Source: Lyticum sinuosum (GTDB lineage: Bacteria > Pseudomonadota > Alphaproteobacteria > Rickettsiales > Midichloriaceae). Taken from it: a DNA stretch of 64,000 nucleotides. The stretch is taken from contig NZ_JARGYU010000003.1 in assembly GCF_034471385.1 (NCBI RefSeq), positions 1 through 64,000 on the forward strand. Direction: 5' to 3'. The notes beneath the pieces were generated by a model. That model was not told where the DNA came from. It saw only the letters and a program-made list of their open reading frames with translations, and did no database searches. A program made the position numbers and the translations under genes. How positions within the stretch are numbered: the stretch's first letter is position 1; each line of letters opens with the position of its first letter. Shown one piece after another: positions 9,560 to 17,579 of this stretch.

Positions 9560-9684
9560 TTTCTCTACTTTTATCTTTAGATTTTTTTAATTATTGTTTT
9601 TTTTCTAATTTTTCTTTTTCTATAAAATATTTTCGATTAAGATTCTTTGCTTTATTTAGTAATTTTTCTAAAATTTTTTATTTA
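9560..9684 (-). repeat. Diverged copy of an internal piece of the Lys-rich gene
   Basis: About 125 bases match 5979-6103 of the Lys-rich gene with about five substitutions. The copy keeps the same strand relative to its source but has no start codon of its own. It fills the space between the convergent folA and 9678 genes and reaches into the last codons and stop of the 9678 gene, so it may have replaced that gene's original 3' end. Confidence 0.8.
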
Positions 9685-10973
9685 GTTATACCAGGATTTA
9701 TTTCATTTGTTTTTTCTTTTATAATCATTTTGAAAGATTTTTTTTGATTATCAGTAGATTTTTTATGTTTTAATCTAACGTTATTTTGACCTCCAAATCC
9801 AATAATTCCTTTATTATCTAAGCTTTGTTCAAATTTTGCTATTTTTTCTTTAAAATTTTTAGTATTATTTTTAATTGATTTTTTCTTAGTTTTTTCACCA
9901 TTTTTTTGTCTTTGTTTAACAAAAGCTTCTTTTATAAATTCCTCTGATGATTTGCTTATTACGGCATTATATTTAATTCCTATAGCTTCAAGAATTCCAA
10001 TAATGGATTCTCTAACGATTTGAGTTATTAAGGAAGATTCAATCTTAGGTGCATCTCCACCTTCAATTTTTATATTTGCATTTTTTTTATATGATATAAT
10101 TGCACTTGCAATAAGAATACCAATTCCTATAGCAATAACAGGATTAATAGGTGCTACAATAGCAGCTAGAGCTGGAACAATATTAAATACAAGAATTGGG
10201 GTTGCTACCATTGCTGTAAGTATCAAAAATCTAGCTGTATTAATTTTAATTCTATTAAACATTGATATTTTATCTGCAAATACAGTAATTTTATCTTCTT
10301 TTAATATATCTAAATTTAAATTAGGACGATTTTTTTGTGCAAATATCATAAAAGGTGTGATAAATCTTGTAAAATCTGGACTATTAGCTAGATTTCCTAA
10401 ATTATCTGTTTTTTGTCCTAGATAAATGAATTCATTATCTTTTGTAACAAGAATCTCTGCACATTTTTGTATTTTTTCTTTTTGTCGTTTAAATGTTTTA
10501 ATATTACTATCTATAAAATCATCATTATTTATTTTATCTTGATCTTTTTCATAAATAACAGGAATAATATTCCCATTCTCAATCTTTAGATCAGCGCCTG
10601 TTAATTCTCCACTTAATTTTGCAAATTCTTGAACTTCATCTGATATAATCCCTTTATCTTTTTTATTTATTTCCTCTAGAAGAGATTGATAATTTTTATT
10701 TGTTAATATAGTCTTAAGTTGAGTTCTTAATTCATTTTCTTTTTGTTGGTCTTTTTCTGTTAGAATTCTATCAAAAAAAATCCATTGTACGGCTTTTAAA
10801 GCTTCGGCAACTTGTGGTGATTTAATTGTATTATATTTATTCTTCTCATTAAGATCGTTTATTTTACTAATAAAGTCCTTAACAGGTTTATCATCATCTG
10901 TATTTAAATCAGGATTAAGTTTTAAACAAGCTTCTAATATTGATTTTTCATATGATTCTTCTTGATTTTGCAT
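9678..10973 (-). CDS. Hypothetical protein with central membrane segments
   Basis: A 431-residue protein that I do not recognise. Residues 1-235 are charged and look helical. Residues about 240-295 are hydrophobic, in two stretches (around FLILTAMVATPILVF and PVIAIGIGILIASAIISY), so the protein is probably membrane-anchored. The C-terminal 110 residues are strongly basic. The 3' end overlaps a copied fragment of the Lys-rich gene, so the last few residues may be new. Its general plan (soluble head, hydrophobic middle, basic tail) resembles the Gln-rich giant protein but without clear sequence similarity. It could be a host-interaction protein. Confidence 0.65.
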   Translation of the reverse strand: MQNQEESYEKSILEACLKLNPDLNTDDDKPVKDFISKINDLNEKNKYNTIKSPQVAEALKAVQWIFFDRILTEKDQQKENELRTQLKTILTNKNYQSLLEEINKKDKGIISDEVQEFAKLSGELTGADLKIENGNIIPVIYEKDQDKINNDDFIDSNIKTFKRQKEKIQKCAEILVTKDNEFIYLGQKTDNLGNLANSPDFTRFITPFMIFAQKNRPNLNLDILKEDKITVFADKISMFNRIKINTARFLILTAMVATPILVFNIVPALAAIVAPINPVIAIGIGILIASAIISYKKNANIKIEGGDAPKIESSLITQIVRESIIGILEAIGIKYNAVISKSSEEFIKEAFVKQRQKNGEKTKKKSIKNNTKNFKEKIAKFEQSLDNKGIIGFGGQNNVRLKHKKSTDNQKKSFKMIIKEKTNEINPGITK

Positions 10974-11204
10974 AAAAAAATATTTTAATATATAAAATTA
11001 ATATTATTAAATTAATTATATATTATTTTATAACAATTTTTTTTTAATTGCTATAAAATTTGATTTAAATATCAATTTAAACTTATAAAAAAAACAATAT
11101 GATAAGAATTATGTTGATATATCTTTTATATGAAGATATATTCTAATTATATAATAATATAATAAATACTTAAATTATAATCTATAATCTTAAATTATAA
11201 TCAG

Positions 11205-11849
11205 ATGATACAAGAACAGATATTTAACGATGTAGGATATGATCCCGATATAATCAATGCTATATCTTCTGTTCCTAGAGAAATTTTTTTACCTGAGAAT
11301 CTACATCCTATTGCATATTCAGATCGTGATTTCTTTCCATATATTCCTTCTATAAAAAACACGGCAATTTTTTGTTTTTATATTAGAAAATATACGGAAG
11401 AAAATCTAAAAATATTAGAAAATATAAATAATATTGCAATTATGAGCTGTAGTAAGGGATACCTTCTTCATGTTCTTGCTCATCTCAAGTTAAATTCTAT
11501 AGGTATCACCGAATCACCTGATGATATCAATAGAGGTATTGAAATTTTAGAAATAATAAAAAATAATAATCTAAAATCTGAATCTATTTATAAAAATATA
11601 AAAATTTCTTTTTCAAATAAGTTACAACAGAAACCATATAGCATTATAGTATATCAAAACCCTATTATGAGTGGATATGAAGAAAAAACAGTAGATGATA
11701 TTATAATAAGAAATTTAATAGATAATAGAGGAATATGTATATATATTCTTTATGAAAAAAACATTGGTAAAATTATATCTTCTACTAAAAATGGCACCAA
11801 TATTACAAAAGAAGTTATAAAATCTTTTGCAATTTGTAATAAAATATAA
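11205..11849 (+). CDS. Degenerate protein-L-isoaspartate methyltransferase-like protein
   Basis: Related to the Pcm family, which repairs isoaspartyl residues using S-adenosylmethionine. The N-terminus AISSVPREIFLPENLHPIAY matches the Pcm opening (VPR..F.P......AY.D). The cofactor loop is lost: where Pcm has a Gly-rich G-x-G-x-G motif, this protein has IAIMSCSKGYLLHVLAH near residue 80. The usual G-Q-T-I-S motif before it is also missing. At 214 residues it keeps the family length. It is probably inactive as a Pcm methyltransferase or has changed role. It ends convergently, about 50 bases from the end of enolase. Confidence 0.65.
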   Translation: MIQEQIFNDVGYDPDIINAISSVPREIFLPENLHPIAYSDRDFFPYIPSIKNTAIFCFYIRKYTEENLKILENINNIAIMSCSKGYLLHVLAHLKLNSIGITESPDDINRGIEILEIIKNNNLKSESIYKNIKISFSNKLQQKPYSIIVYQNPIMSGYEEKTVDDIIIRNLIDNRGICIYILYEKNIGKIISSTKNGTNITKEVIKSFAICNKI

Positions 11850-11902
11850 CAAAATATTAATAATTTTAAATTAAATATTAACAATTATTTGTTTTGAATA
11901 CA

Positions 11903-13240
11903 TTATTTGTTTTGAATACTTAAGTATTCATCTATACGCAATAATTCATTATATTTTGCAACACGTTCACCTCGGCAAAGTGCTCCAGTCTTGATATAAA
12001 GAGCACTAACTGCTACTGCTAGATGTGCTATAGTTGTATCTTCTGTTTCACCAGATCTGTGTGATATAATGGGTATATATTTATTATTATAAGCCATTTG
12101 AATTGCAGCTATTGTTTCACTTAAAGTACCTATTTGATTAGGTTTTATTAAAATAGAATTTCCTATTTTATATTCTAATCCCTCATAAATTTTATTAACA
12201 TTTGTAACAAATAAATCATCACCAACTAATAATACTTTATTACCAAGAGCTTTAGTAGCAAGTTGCCATCCTATAATATCTTGATCTGCAAATGGATCTT
12301 CTATAGACATTATTTCAGGATATTTTTCAATAAGAAAGCAATAAAAATCTATCATTTCTATACTATCTAGTTCTTCTCCTTCAAAAGAATATTTTTTATT
12401 TTTCCAGAATTCTGAAGCTGCAACATCTATTGCTATTCTAACTTTATCATTATAACCTGCAGATTTTATAGCTTCTTTTAAAATATCTAAAGCTTGATTT
12501 GTTTTTTGTATTCTTGGAGCAAAACCTCCTTCATCTCCAACATTTACTCCTAGTTCTTTATTTATCAAAATTTGTTTTAATGAATTAGTAATTTCATTAG
12601 CCATTTTTAATTTTTCCGTTATGTCTTTACCTCCTACAGGTACAATCATAAATTCCTGTATATCCAGCATATTATCAGCATGTTGTCCTCCGTTAATGAT
12701 ATTAAACATAGGCGTAGTAATAACTCTCGATTCTAGATCGGTGTTATCTAACATAAAATTTTTATTATCTGATAAATCAATTTGAATATATTTATTATTT
12801 ATATTATTTTTTTGCTCATAATTGCTAAATTCTTGTGCAATATATTGAAATAATGGTTTATTAACTTTTTTTGCAAATGCTTTTGCTGAAGCTAATGAAA
12901 CAGCCAATATTGCATTTGCACCTAGATTAGCTTTATTATATGATCCATCTATTTTGAGTAGTGTATTATCTAATTCTATCTGATTAGAAAAATTACAACC
13001 AACGAGGGCATCTGATATAATAGTATTAATATTATATACAGCTTTTGATACACCTTTTTTACCATATGCTTCAGAAAACACATCACGCAACTCAAAAGCC
13101 TCATATTGACCTACTGATGTTCCAGAAGGAACTGTCGACCTTCCCATTATATTATCTTCTATAAATACATCAGCTTCAACTGTAGGATTTCCCCTAGCAT
13201 CAAATACTTGTCTTCCTATAATTTTTTTTATTTTAAACAT
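11903..13240 (-). CDS. eno: Enolase
   Basis: Interconverts 2-phosphoglycerate and phosphoenolpyruvate. The active-site regions are intact: GNPTVEADVF near the start, GDEGGFAP, the Mg-binding EDPFADQD, KPNQIGTLSETI with the catalytic lysine, and SHRSGETED. It has 445 residues, slightly above the usual 425-430, because of an Asn-rich insert at about residues 145-168. Together with pyruvate phosphate dikinase at 33343 and the Pgi-like gene at 37481, it suggests that a lower glycolytic or gluconeogenic path is retained. It lies just downstream of fliP on the same strand (56-base gap). Confidence 0.97.
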   Translation of the reverse strand: MFKIKKIIGRQVFDARGNPTVEADVFIEDNIMGRSTVPSGTSVGQYEAFELRDVFSEAYGKKGVSKAVYNINTIISDALVGCNFSNQIELDNTLLKIDGSYNKANLGANAILAVSLASAKAFAKKVNKPLFQYIAQEFSNYEQKNNINNKYIQIDLSDNKNFMLDNTDLESRVITTPMFNIINGGQHADNMLDIQEFMIVPVGGKDITEKLKMANEITNSLKQILINKELGVNVGDEGGFAPRIQKTNQALDILKEAIKSAGYNDKVRIAIDVAASEFWKNKKYSFEGEELDSIEMIDFYCFLIEKYPEIMSIEDPFADQDIIGWQLATKALGNKVLLVGDDLFVTNVNKIYEGLEYKIGNSILIKPNQIGTLSETIAAIQMAYNNKYIPIISHRSGETEDTTIAHLAVAVSALYIKTGALCRGERVAKYNELLRIDEYLSIQNK

Positions 13241-13296
13241 ATATTGCGAATATAGAATATAATGTTATTAGTTTTGTTATTATAAAATAATATTTT

Positions 13297-14139
13297 TTAT
13301 AGACCATAACCTTTAATTAAACTTCCACATAGTAAATACCATCCATCAATCATAACAAAAAATATAACTTTAATTGGTAAACTAATCATTGCCGGAGGCA
13401 GCATCATCATTCCCATAGCCATTAAAACTGATGCTACTAATATATCAATTACTAAAAATGGTAAAAAAAGTAAAAAACCTATTTGAAACGCTTTTTTCAG
13501 TTCGCTTATCATAAATGCTGGTATAAGACAATATAATGGTGCTTTATCTATTTTATGTAAATTCAGTTTTGCTATATCAATAAAAAGCTTTAATTCCTTT
13601 TTTGGTGTATTTTTTATCATAAATTGTTGAAAAGGATATACAATTTTATCCCAAGCTTCTTCTTCTTTTATTTTTTGCTCAATAAGTGGGCGTATTCCCT
13701 CATCATAAGATTTAGTTATATAAGGTTGCATAATAAATAATGTTAAGAAAAGTGCAAGCCCTGTAACTACTGCATTAGGAGGAGTTTGTTGTAATCCTAT
13801 TGCACTGCGTAATAACGAAAATACAACAGATATTCTAGTGAAAGATGTTACCATCATTATTAATGATGGAGCAACACTTATTAAAGTTATTAGACCAAGC
13901 ATTTGAATCACTCGCCCTGTAAAGCCACTATGTGTAATACCAGTTTCGTTATTTGATATATTAAGATTAAAACTAGTATTACTTTCGCTTGCGAATACTA
14001 GATTTGGTATAATAATTAAAATCAGTAAAAGTATTAAAATATAATATTTATAATATTTGGCATATATTTTATATCTACTACAAGGATAAATATTATTTAT
14101 TTGACATTTGTTATAAATATTTAAATATATGGAAAGCAT
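13297..14139 (-). CDS. fliP: Flagellar export apparatus protein FliP
   Basis: Core membrane protein of the flagellar type III export gate, with FliQ and FliR. It has a long N-terminus ending in a signal-like hydrophobic stretch, residues about 32-50, and the family core TSFTRISVVFSLLRSAIGLQQ with TPPNAVVTGLALFLTLF. The C-terminal helices FLPFLVIDILVASVLMAMGM and MMLPPAMISLPIKVIFF are also present. At 280 residues it is slightly longer than usual because of the leader. No other flagellar gene lies in the window. The initiating ATG at 14139 adds a Tyr-rich segment before the signal, so a later start is possible. Confidence 0.93.
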   Translation of the reverse strand: MLSIYLNIYNKCQINNIYPCSRYKIYAKYYKYYILILLLILIIIPNLVFASESNTSFNLNISNNETGITHSGFTGRVIQMLGLITLISVAPSLIMMVTSFTRISVVFSLLRSAIGLQQTPPNAVVTGLALFLTLFIMQPYITKSYDEGIRPLIEQKIKEEEAWDKIVYPFQQFMIKNTPKKELKLFIDIAKLNLHKIDKAPLYCLIPAFMISELKKAFQIGFLLFLPFLVIDILVASVLMAMGMMMLPPAMISLPIKVIFFVMIDGWYLLCGSLIKGYGL

Positions 14140-14217
14140 TTATAATAATTTTATTTCTATTAAATGATTTACTTGTGTTTAAAGATGACGACTGATAACC
14201 TTATTAACATTCATTAT

Positions 14218-14236
14218 TTAATACAAATTGTATTAA
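14218..14236. promoter_or_regulatory. 19-bp palindrome between divergent fliP and methyltransferase genes
   Basis: TTAATACAA and TTGTATTAA are perfect 9-base arms around a single central A. The sequence TATTAACATT occurs on both sides (about 14202 and 14231). The position, in the short divergent promoter region, fits an operator for either gene. AT-rich sequence makes chance palindromes common, so this is a candidate only. Confidence 0.35.
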
Positions 14237-14295
14237 CATTTTGATAATTTTACTGTCAGATTATATAAATTAATTTATACATAAAAATATATCTA

Positions 14296-15450
14296 ATGCT
14301 TGATAAAATAAAAGAATTGAGAGAAAAATTTTATAAACATACTGATGAATTAAAAAAAACAGGGTTTAAAAACTATATTGTAAAATATAAAAGTATAATT
14401 CAAGAACATGTATTAGAAATTAAAGAAAAACTCAGTAACCTTGAAAAAACTAATTATGACTTAGCATTATATCATTTCAATTCTGGTAATAACAATGATG
14501 CTATAATGCGTTTTAATATTGTTCGTATTATATGGAAAAATAAAGATCCGAAGATAGATTATTATATGGGGAGAATATACACTATTAATCAAAAATATTC
14601 TAGAGCTAAAATATATCTAGATCATTATATCAGAAGTGGTGATCAAACATTTTTTCAAGAAGCTGAATTTTCAAATATTATTGCTTATCATTTGTCAAAA
14701 AGAGAACCTGATTCAATAGATCAAATTAACAAAAAGATAACAAGTATTCCACAAAAAATAATTCAATTACGATATCAGCAGAATAGCAACCTTAATAAAA
14801 ATAGTAAAGCTATTGAAAATATATTAGATATTAAAATTAGTATTGTAAATATATTATCTAAAATTAATCCATATACTAAGAATCCACATAATAATAATAT
14901 TATAGAAATAGGATGTGGTAGTGGTATTATAGGATCTATTTTAAGAAAAAAAATGATCTTTAACTTATTAGTAGGTTTTGATTATTGTCAAAATGATATA
15001 TTATTAGCTCATAATAAAAATTTAGGAAATATATACAATGAATTAATTTTTATAAATGATATATTTAAAGATATATCAAATAACTTAAGTAAATATAGCA
15101 TAGCAATTATCTATGAAATTATAAATTATATTAATGATATTAAATTTATTATAAATAATTTTGCTCATTGTGAAATATTAATTATTTGTTTTAGAGGTGA
15201 TAGTACAATACAAAAAGAAGACATTTTTAAATTTAATGCATATCGTGAGGATTTTACTTTTTCTCCATTAGGAGTTCAGGAAATTTTTGAAACTCATGGA
15301 TGGTATTTAATACAAAATATAGATAATGGTAGTGTATTATCTTCCGCCAATGATAAAAGACATTATTATACCATGGCATTTGTAAAAGATATAGCTTTAG
15401 TGGAAAAAAAAGATATAATTTTTGATGAAAAAATAGAAACAGAAATATAA
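14296..15450 (+). CDS. TPR-containing SAM-dependent methyltransferase
   Basis: The first half (residues about 50-140) looks like tetratricopeptide helices (YDLALYHFNSGNNNDAIMRF, then YYMGRIYTINQKYSRAKIYL). The second half is a class I methyltransferase with motif I IIEIGCGSGIIGSILRKK at about residue 200 and an acidic motif II. At 384 residues it fits the TPR/methyltransferase proteins of alphaproteobacteria. The substrate is unknown. It is followed 41 bases later by prs. A 205-base internal segment (14866-15070) is copied without change at 19511-19715. Confidence 0.85.
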   Translation: MLDKIKELREKFYKHTDELKKTGFKNYIVKYKSIIQEHVLEIKEKLSNLEKTNYDLALYHFNSGNNNDAIMRFNIVRIIWKNKDPKIDYYMGRIYTINQKYSRAKIYLDHYIRSGDQTFFQEAEFSNIIAYHLSKREPDSIDQINKKITSIPQKIIQLRYQQNSNLNKNSKAIENILDIKISIVNILSKINPYTKNPHNNNIIEIGCGSGIIGSILRKKMIFNLLVGFDYCQNDILLAHNKNLGNIYNELIFINDIFKDISNNLSKYSIAIIYEIINYINDIKFIINNFAHCEILIICFRGDSTIQKEDIFKFNAYREDFTFSPLGVQEIFETHGWYLIQNIDNGSVLSSANDKRHYYTMAFVKDIALVEKKDIIFDEKIETEI

Positions 15451-15491
15451 ATTAATACAATTACTTTATAATAATAATTAATTGTAAATTA

Positions 15492-16385
15492 GTGGTAAAA
15501 ATCATTGGGTCTGGGAAATATAAAAAATTTTCCAAAGATATCGCATGTATATTAAATATTGATTATATTAATGTCATTATAAATAAATTTTCTGGGAATG
15601 AATTCCACATTAAATTGAAATCATATCTTTATGATGAACAAGTTATTATAATTCAATCAACATGTAATCCTGTTAATGATAATTTGCTAAAATTACTACT
15701 TTTAGTAGATTCCATAAAATTATCTGGAGCAAGAAAAGTAATATCTGTTATTCCATATTTTGGATATAGCAGACAGAATCAATACAATCCGTTAGAACCA
15801 TGTTCTATGAAAGTTATTGCAAAAATATTAAAAACTGCAGGAATTGATCATGTTATAACGTTAGATTTACACTCTAAAGAATCTAAAGAATATTTTGAAA
15901 TAGGGATTGAAAACCTCGACATTGAATTATTATTTCCATTATTTATCAATAAAATTAATAATATTAGTAATAAAATAATTGTCTCACCAGACAAAGGAAG
16001 TATAAATCGAGCACAAAGCCTAGCAAAAGCTTTATATTGTGATTTTGTGTTTCTTAATAAAATAAGAACAGAAAAAAATACTTGTAATATGTATGATATT
16101 AGTTCGAGTATAAAGGGTAAAAATTGTATTATTATTGATGATATTATTGATACTGGTGAAACTATAATAAAAGCTTCAAATTTATTAATGAATAATGGTG
16201 CTAAAAGCATACAAGTGATTGCAACTCATGCTGTATTTTCTAGAAAAACAGAGCAAAAACTAATATCTTCTTGTATAGAAAAATTATTTTTAGCAAATAC
16301 TATACAAAGAAAATTTAACAATCCTAAATTTTATACACTGAATATTACATCAATATTAGCAGATGCTATAAAATTAGTTATATGA
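15492..16385 (+). CDS. prs: Ribose-phosphate pyrophosphokinase (PRPP synthase)
   Basis: Makes phosphoribosyl pyrophosphate from ribose 5-phosphate and ATP for nucleotide and NAD synthesis. Diagnostic segments are SVIPYFGYSRQNQ, the metal-binding region TLDLHSKES, VSPDKGSINRAQSLAKAL and the PRPP-binding loop CIIIDDIIDTGETI. At 297 residues it is about 15 shorter than typical, with a compact N-terminus starting VVKIIGSGKYKKF from a GTG codon at 15492. The 41-base gap after the methyltransferase gene suggests co-transcription. Its presence implies de novo or salvage nucleotide metabolism that many Rickettsia lack. Confidence 0.93.
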   Translation: MVKIIGSGKYKKFSKDIACILNIDYINVIINKFSGNEFHIKLKSYLYDEQVIIIQSTCNPVNDNLLKLLLLVDSIKLSGARKVISVIPYFGYSRQNQYNPLEPCSMKVIAKILKTAGIDHVITLDLHSKESKEYFEIGIENLDIELLFPLFINKINNISNKIIVSPDKGSINRAQSLAKALYCDFVFLNKIRTEKNTCNMYDISSSIKGKNCIIIDDIIDTGETIIKASNLLMNNGAKSIQVIATHAVFSRKTEQKLISSCIEKLFLANTIQRKFNNPKFYTLNITSILADAIKLVI

Positions 16386-16864
16386 ATATAAATATAATTC
16401 AATAAATATTTTTTTTATATTTATATATACTTTATATAATTTAATTTATTTTTATACAATATTTATATATACTTTATATAATTTAATTTATTTTTATATA
16501 CTTTATATTTATTTTAAATAAAACATCCATCTCTTATAAGTAAATCAACAGGATCAATAAATTCAATAAATATTTAAATAATCTAATAATTTATTAAAGA
16601 AATGAAGTATAAGAACTAGAATAATTCTTATTTTTTTTATATTTATATATACTTTATATAATTTAATTTATTTTTACATACTTTATATTTATTTTAAATA
16701 AAACATCCATCTCTTATAAGTAAATCAACAGGATCAATAAATTCAAGAAATATTTAAATAATCTAGTAATTTATTAAAGAAATGAAGTATAAGAACTAGA
16801 ATAATTCTTATTTATTTTATTTTTATACAATATTTATATATTTTTTTTTATATTTATATATACT
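16386..16864 (-). repeat. Two 180-bp tandem units carrying the 3' end of rsfS
   Basis: The final 45 bases of rsfS (16871-16915) recur at 16520-16564 and 16700-16744. The two outer copies sit in tandem units of exactly 180 bases that differ by only a few bases. Each unit also carries a small inverted repeat, ATAAGAA with TTCTTAT, near 16610 and 16790. They lie downstream of the gene and have no open frame. The rest of this 479-base spacer is short repeats of TTTATATATACTTTATATAA type. Confidence 0.85.
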
Positions 16865-17359
16865 TTATATAAAACATCCATCTCTTATAAGTAAATCAAC
16901 AGGATCAATAAATTCTTTCTTATCTTTTTCAAAGTATTTTGGATAATCTCCAATTTTTCTCTCTATAAATTTCAAATCATACCACATTTTTTCTATATTA
17001 TATGCTTCTCTATAGCGAGGTTCGAATATATGCACAATGATTTCTCCAAAATATATAACGACCCAATTTCCTTTAGATTGACCACTAGTTTCAGCTGAAA
17101 TTAAATATTTTGTATTAATATCATCTACTATTTTATTGCTCAAAGCAATGACATGTCTCGGTGATATTCCTGAAGCAACAATTCCATAATATGCTATAGA
17201 AGTATTATCATTAAATTCGTATGAAATAATCTCTTCTGCTTTTTCCATATCAAGTTTTGTGCAAATATCATTCACGATATTATAACAGAACTCTTTATTA
17301 TTTTGTTGATTTTGATCTATATTATTCGAATTTTCATATTCAAATATTTTTTTTTCCAT
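16865..17359 (-). CDS. rsfS: Ribosome silencing factor RsfS
   Basis: Binds ribosomal protein L14 and blocks subunit joining when nutrients are scarce. The family core is clear: YYGIVASGISPRHVIALSNK, then GQSKGNWVVIYFGEIIVHIF and YNIEKMW. The N-terminal 25 residues are Asn/Gln-rich and not conserved, and the C-terminus LLIRDGCFI is longer than in many homologues. In most alphaproteobacteria rsfS follows nadD, which is absent here. The last 15 codons are copied twice downstream, so the extended C-terminus could itself be a product of local duplication. Confidence 0.9.
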   Translation of the reverse strand: MEKKIFEYENSNNIDQNQQNNKEFCYNIVNDICTKLDMEKAEEIISYEFNDNTSIAYYGIVASGISPRHVIALSNKIVDDINTKYLISAETSGQSKGNWVVIYFGEIIVHIFEPRYREAYNIEKMWYDLKFIERKIGDYPKYFEKDKKEFIDPVDLLIRDGCFI

Positions 17360-17579
17360 ATTTTTATTATCTTTATTATTTTAATAAATTTTGATTGTAT
17401 TTTACTTAATTTAATTTTTATGACTCAATATTTCTATTGAGAATTATTATTATTATATAACATAATTATTTATATCTTGTAATTCTTTTAAGAATTTTTT
17501 AAAAAAAATAAATTAAAAGTTTAATAAAAATCTAACTATATAAAATAATAATATAACAACAAATTTTTATAATATAAAA

